Position numbers and translations under genes: made by a program
Assembly (NCBI GenBank): GCA_029907345.1
Contig: JARYMB010000015.1
Coordinates: 1-38,131, forward strand
Direction of reading: 5' to 3'
DNA from: Methanolinea sp.
GTDB lineage: Archaea; Halobacteriota; Methanomicrobia; Methanomicrobiales; Methanospirillaceae
Length of the DNA stretch: 38,131 nt
The notes under the pieces: generated by a model
Told to the model about the DNA's origin: nothing
What the model saw: the letters and a program-made list of their open reading frames with translations, nothing else
The model's database searches: none
Shown here: in pieces, positions 34,401 to 38,131 of the stretch
Position numbering within the stretch: the first letter of the stretch is position 1
How the letters are laid out: the number at the start of each line of letters is the position of its first letter

Positions 34401-34762
34401 GCGACCCCGCTCCGGCGATTCTGGTCAATCAGGAGGGCATATTGACCCGGAATGGGATGAAAAAGCATTTCCGGGGAAAAGACGGACCCCGGCCCGCACG
34501 CGGGGGGATCACCACGGCGCAATGGAGTTGTCATATTCACTACAACATATCTGGGCGACGTGATGCTATAAGGGTATTGCATCAGAAAGGTGGCAAATCG
34601 CACCGCGAAAAGGGTTGCATGCCGTGCCTGTGGCAGGAAAGGAAGAGAAATAACCCGATTTCCGCAAAGGGTCCTTCTGACCCTCCTGCACCATTCGGAT
34701 GGCCCGATCGATCCCCGTGGCGCAGGGGGATGGGGACTGATAACAGGGTACCTCCCGCGGAT
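34401..34762. other. 362-bp stretch without a confirmed gene
   Basis: A minus-strand frame of 68 codons (34397-34603) ends with an ATGA overlap on the exporter start, but its product has no family resemblance and mixed composition. A TATA-like CTTATAGC lies near 34567 on the minus strand and may be the exporter's promoter. Nothing else is recognised. Confidence 0.4.
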
Positions 34763-35542
34763 TTACTCTTCAGTGATGAGGACCCCCCGTGCACCGATCC
34801 AGCCGCCGGGCTCTGTGACCTCAACAGACACCGTGTCGGTGTAGGAGTGGGAGATCCAGCCACCCCTCCAGGCTGCATTGGTCCCTTCGATGCTCGTGCT
34901 GATGGAGAGGGCACCCGGGGAGCCGGAGGAAAAACTCACGGAGACCGGGACAGTATGCTCGGATTCCCGGCCTTTGGCATAGGGCAGGGTGGGTTCTTCC
35001 TGCAGCCTGAACTCTCCGCCGGGGGAGAACAGGGGTTCCTTTCCCACAGGATTGCGGGTGTCGATGGTCCTGTTCACCGGAAAGATCGTGCCCAGGCTGA
35101 CAGGCATGAGCACGGGGGTATCAGCCGAGTATTCTTTCCCGGGAGCACGGGTAGGGGGAAGGGGGCTCTCTCCCGGTTCGATCGCGATGGGATACCCATG
35201 GTATTCCGGGACCATCGTATCCGCCCGGATGGCAAGCATGGGAGTCCCGTTTGCGGCCTCGAGCGAGAGGTTCCAGCCGGGAGGTACCCCGGAGACTGTG
35301 TTGGAAAGCAAATATTCGGCCAGGACAGGTGTTCCGTCCAGGAGCGGGACGGGGAGGAGGATGGTCACATTTTCGATCGTGGATGTGGAGGAGATGGTGA
35401 TGGTGTAGTGGAAATGGTGCACCTCGCTCCCGGATGCAACCTCGTTGAAAAGGAATACGAGGTATCCGAAAACTGCAATGAAAACGATGACTGCCACGAT
35501 GAGGAGGTGTTTCAATCCCTTTTTCACCGGTTCGGGTACCAT
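34763..35542 (-). CDS. Membrane-anchored extracytoplasmic protein, unknown function
   Basis: 259 residues. One N-terminal membrane helix (about 11-33) after a basic cap (VKKGLKH) acts as a signal anchor. The rest is outside: beta-rich, with sequons (NVT, NLS, NGT, NRT) and no catalytic motif that I recognise. The segment HYTITISSTSTIENVTILLPVPLLDG resembles methanogen surface proteins with repeated Ser/Thr strands. GGAG lies nine bases before ATG 35542. It is on the same strand as the RND exporter, 362 bp upstream of it; an accessory role for that exporter is possible but unproven. Confidence 0.78.
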   Translation of the reverse strand: MVPEPVKKGLKHLLIVAVIVFIAVFGYLVFLFNEVASGSEVHHFHYTITISSTSTIENVTILLPVPLLDGTPVLAEYLLSNTVSGVPPGWNLSLEAANGTPMLAIRADTMVPEYHGYPIAIEPGESPLPPTRAPGKEYSADTPVLMPVSLGTIFPVNRTIDTRNPVGKEPLFSPGGEFRLQEEPTLPYAKGRESEHTVPVSVSFSSGSPGALSISTSIEGTNAAWRGGWISHSYTDTVSVEVTEPGGWIGARGVLITEE

Positions 35543-36040
35543 GGGTTTAATCTCCGCACAAGGGGATCCGTTCTCCCTGCAGAAATAAGGGCGTGATAGG
35601 GCCCGGGGTGTCCCGGCGAAAAATCCGCGGCCGGCTGGAGACCAACGACAAAAGGGGCAGTTTTACTCCACCGGTCCGTCCGGGACATTTCCCGGGGTTC
35701 CCGCGGGATATGAAAAACCAGGTCCTTGTCCTGCCGGTTTTCCCGGGGTTCCATCTTCAAATACATGCCGTCACGATGTTTGCGGGAAAATTCGATCCCC
35801 GGGAGCATGGAATTCTCGTCCGGTCCTTTGGGAAGGTGATGAAGATCCCGGCAGGAGATTTCAGGGACTGGGATGCCATCCCGGCATGGGCGCGCGGGTT
35901 GCCGGGAAAGATGGGGTTCTGACGCACCAGGGATCACCTCCGTCTCCCCGTTTTCCGATGAATATCCCCCTCTTTTTCCGGACGAAAAACTCCTGCAGGA
36001 AGTACACCGGCGGGAGGAAAGCGCCCTTTTTCTTCTTCAC
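35543..36040. other. Largely non-coding stretch with one weak small frame
   Basis: The region separates the membrane-anchored protein from the Rieske gene. The only reading with gene-like codon use is the plus-strand frame at 35710-35922, listed separately. No RNA or repeat was recognised. Confidence 0.35.
35710..35922 (+). CDS. Weak candidate small protein
   Basis: 70 residues from ATG 35710. Third codon positions are G/C-rich, as in real genes here. The middle (FDPREHGILVRSFGKVMKIPAGDFRDWDAIPAW) reads like a small folded domain. There is no ribosome site or convincing TATA box, and no family is recognised. A later ATG at 35776 would give 48 residues. It is listed because the other frames across it look worse. 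Confidence 0.3.
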   Translation: MKNQVLVLPVFPGFHLQIHAVTMFAGKFDPREHGILVRSFGKVMKIPAGDFRDWDAIPAWARGLPGKMGF

Positions 36041-36400
36041 TCAACTCCATGGGACACCGACGAGGACCCTGTCCCCGTCGATGCGGACCGGAAAGCAGGG
36101 GAGGGGACGCGGCGGGATCGCCCGGGAGGCATATTCCAGGATGGTCCCGGAAAGGTTCGTCCACCGGACGACGTGCCCGTCCCGGATATCAAACCGGGAT
36201 CCGTGCAGGGGACAGGTGAGGATGTATCCCTGCAGGGTCCCTTCCGAGAGGTCCGCCCGGAGGTGGGGACAGAGAACACCGGTCGCATAGACCCGGTCGC
36301 CCCGCCGGGCGAGGAGGATGTCCCTGCCCCGGACCGCCACCTTTCTCAACTCCCCCTCCCGGATATCCGGGAGCCTGCAGACTTCGGTGTACTCTGTCAT
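36041..36400 (-). CDS. Stand-alone Rieske [2Fe-2S] ferredoxin
   Basis: 119 residues. It has a Rieske fold with box I C44-P-H46-L and box II C63-P-L-H66-G, giving the two Cys and two His ligands. The spacing of 16 residues between boxes and the lack of a membrane helix fit soluble NirD/biphenyl-type Rieske ferredoxins, not a bc1 subunit. It should pass electrons to an unknown oxygenase or reductase; no such enzyme is adjacent. ATG 36400 lies just after GGGGGAGGT; an upstream in-frame ATG (36421) is possible. The downstream minus-strand gene is the membrane-anchored hypothetical. Confidence 0.9.
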   Translation of the reverse strand: MTEYTEVCRLPDIREGELRKVAVRGRDILLARRGDRVYATGVLCPHLRADLSEGTLQGYILTCPLHGSRFDIRDGHVVRWTNLSGTILEYASRAIPPRPLPCFPVRIDGDRVLVGVPWS

Positions 36401-36584
36401 ACCTCCCCCTGCGTGACACATCGCTCCCCCGCGCCGCACAGTCCGGGGGATCTGCTTTCCTGCACGTTTTCCTGCCGGATGGATAAAAAAATTTGCCCCC
36501 TTCGTCTTTGGGCTGTTTTCCCGGTTGCGGGGCAGCTGTTCCCGTGGGAAAAACGCCGGCGGATCTCCCTTTGGGGGCGGCCCG

Positions 36585-37166
36585 TCACTCCTTTGCGAGC
36601 ACCGCCGCCCTGTTTACGAAAAAGAGCCTCCGTTCTTTTTCGCGGAACCCGGTCTCCTCCGCACGCCGGAGCTCGTCCCCGAATTCCCTGCCGGAGACCA
36701 CGAGGGGAGGCTCGGAGAAAAAGAGCGTCCCCCCGGGTTTCAGGAGAGAAAATATCTCCAAAAAGAGCCTTCGCGGGTCCGGGACCTCGTGGACGACGAA
36801 GATGGCAAAGGCAACGTCAAATGTCCCCCTGCATTCGTCCGGAAGACCGATCGTGTCCGGCCTGCACCGGTGCGTCGTGATGCGGGAGATGAGCCCCTCC
36901 GTTTCCATTCTTGTCCGGAGGATGTGGAGCATCTCCTCCTGGAGGTCGACGGCAAAGACCCGGCCGCCATCCCCCACGCGTTTTGCAAACTCCCGGGTGA
37001 AAAAGCCCGGCCCGCAGCCGAAGTCGATGACGCGGTCACCAGGCCTGACGTAACGGGCTGCGAGCCGTCCGGGGCGGTAGAGGAGCCTTCGGAGCCGGGT
37101 ATCGAGATGTCCTGCCCTCTCTGCCGAAAAGACCTCGTGCGGCGGGCGGACCGGGGTGGATGCCAT
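36585..37166 (-). CDS. Class I SAM-dependent methyltransferase
   Basis: 193 residues. The SAM-binding motif VIDFGCGPGFFTREFA is at about residues 46-61, followed by the acidic motif VFAVDLQEEML (69-79), motif IV FDVAFAIFVVHEVPDP, and LLKPGGTLFFSEP. The layout matches small methyltransferases of the Methyltransf_11 type. The N-terminal HEVFSAERAGHLDTRLRR is common among archaeal small-molecule methyltransferases, which may modify quinone-like or arsenic/lipid substrates; none can be chosen. It lies 184 bp upstream of the Rieske gene on the same strand. Confidence 0.9.
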   Translation of the reverse strand: MASTPVRPPHEVFSAERAGHLDTRLRRLLYRPGRLAARYVRPGDRVIDFGCGPGFFTREFAKRVGDGGRVFAVDLQEEMLHILRTRMETEGLISRITTHRCRPDTIGLPDECRGTFDVAFAIFVVHEVPDPRRLFLEIFSLLKPGGTLFFSEPPLVVSGREFGDELRRAEETGFREKERRLFFVNRAAVLAKE

Positions 37167-37271
37167 GGTGAACTATTCCTTCAAACCGGAATAATGGTTC
37201 CCGGACGGGGGACCGGGACCAGTCCCTTTCGAACCGGATGAAAAAGAAAAGGTAATTTTGCCGGGGGATAC

Positions 37272-38131
37272 TCAGGTTCTCCTGGCCCCCGACACGTACG
37301 CCATATCCTTCTGGAATGTCCAGATGGCGCCGCTCGCTGACGTCTTTTCGCTGTAGGAGAGGTCTGACCCGAGACCGGGGCGGTAAACGATCCCTATAAG
37401 ATCCCCCTCATCTTCCTCGTAAATCTTCGACATCCTGCCCTCTTTTGAATGCACATTCATGTACGCGGTGACATCCCCGAGAGCAGGTTCCGAACCGGGA
37501 CCATTGATAGTGACAGCATAATCCAGTGCAACGGGGATATCGGCAGATGCTGCGATGAAGCGGTCGCCTGCTTTCGTCGAAAGGACGACCTGTTTCATGG
37601 AGACATCGCTTCCTGCTGCAACGATGTTGCAGAACTGGGGTGTCACTGCACCATTTCCGGCAGCAAAGGGACAGAGGAAAGATTGTTTTGTCCTGCTGTA
37701 ATTTCCAGCGGTATCCAAGGCAAGGGACTCACTGGAGACCATCTGCCCTGTGGCATCACCGATAAAGGTGACGGTTTTTTCTGCCTCGAAATTGTTCTGG
37801 TTGACGGGTTTATTCCTCGTATCGAAATCTGCGGATTTGGTGTATGTTGTTACCCCATGGTCTGCGAGAGTCTGTTCATTGTACGAACTTGTGTACTGGA
37901 CTTCTCCCGGCTGGAAAAAAAATGTCTCCAAATGGAACAAACGAAAACAGTACATCTCCGACTTTAAATTGTAAATAATCCATAGTGCTGACCCAAGTTC
38001 CCCCCGGAGGGTCCAGTGTGTTATCGAGCGCTGCCGTCGCCCCCTGCATGACAGCGGTGTCACTTTCCGTGAAGAGACCTGTTACGGTCACATCCGTGTG
38101 TGTCTGCAATCCCTGCGTTTCGAGCGTCTGG
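37272..38131 (-). pseudogene. Surface-protein gene with a frameshift at a T8 run, cut by window edge
   Basis: Two minus-strand frames together read as one protein. The upstream part (window edge to about 37920) is Thr/Val-rich and ends at G-D-I-F-F. The downstream part (from about 37920 to stop 37272) resumes F-Q-P-G-E-V-Q-Y. They differ by one base exactly at eight T residues (A8 at 37915-37922 on the plus strand); seven T would join them. Both parts have similar style (Q-T-L near a Gly and then T-x-T, beta-rich, no cytoplasmic motifs), typical of an S-layer-like or surface protein. The 5' end is outside the window. It could be a pseudogene, a sequencing error, or an on/off switch by slippage. 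Confidence 0.7.

Noticed and set aside
34397-34603. 68-codon minus-strand frame overlapping the exporter start by ATGA
   Set aside because: There is no ribosome site or recognisable domain, and its composition is unlike the neighbours. It is kept only as a remark in the intergenic entry.
1-38131. tRNA, rRNA or CRISPR arrays
   Set aside because: I scanned intergenic stretches for T-arm-like GTTCRA motifs and regularly spaced repeats and found none. The only tandem array is the coding 24-base repeat.

Overview
The window looks like a piece of a euryarchaeal chromosome, most likely a methanogen of the order Methanomicrobiales. Supporting this are archaeal information and lipid genes (aIF1A, a Trm5-type tRNA methyltransferase, archaeal class I HMG-CoA reductase, a RimI-type N-acetyltransferase), TATA-box promoters with short or no leaders, pilin-like genes, and long surface proteins with Big/PT-linker architecture. 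No methanogenesis gene is present, so the order is an inference from remembered gene content and base composition. Most of the window is GC-rich. Positions 1-2,530 and about 16,200-23,960 are clearly AT-richer.

Layout: (1) 1-428 is the tail of a DDE transposase. (2) 510-2,288 (minus) is an AT-rich ABC exporter. (3) 2,529-7,899 (minus) is a five-gene nucleotide-sugar cluster: acetyltransferase, DegT aminotransferase, Gfo/Idh oxidoreductase, UDP-sugar 6-dehydrogenase and UDP-GlcNAc 2-epimerase. This is the enzyme set needed to make a UDP-2,3-diacetamido-mannuronic-acid type sugar, as used in archaeal and bacterial surface glycans. (4) 8,137-15,559 is housekeeping: trm5, hmgA, rimI, a DUF1015 protein, hisG, an RNase H-like protein and an orphan DNA methyltransferase. 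(5) 15,560-16,267 has no convincing gene. (6) 16,268-23,958 is an AT-richer surface module: a small lipoprotein-like protein, a 1,212-residue secreted Big/VWA protein, and, divergent from it, five tightly packed pilin-like genes. (7) 24,006-30,199 holds a hypothetical acidic protein, aIF1A, a HEAT-repeat protein, a PLP aminotransferase, two hypotheticals and a phosphoribosyltransferase-domain protein. (8) 30,341-38,131 (minus) holds a PT-linker surface protein, an RND/MMPL exporter, a membrane-anchored hypothetical, a small Rieske protein, a SAM methyltransferase and a frame-disrupted surface protein running off the window end.

The theme of the accessory parts is the cell envelope. The sugar cluster could supply the glycan, the ABC exporter could flip it, and the sequon-rich Big/VWA protein and the pilin-like proteins are plausible acceptors or structural partners. 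The best candidate for an undescribed system is the divergent pair made of the Big/VWA protein (16,863-20,501) and the five-gene pilin-like operon (20,675-23,958), which comes without a secretion ATPase or platform protein in the window. All functional links between modules are inference from neighbourhood.
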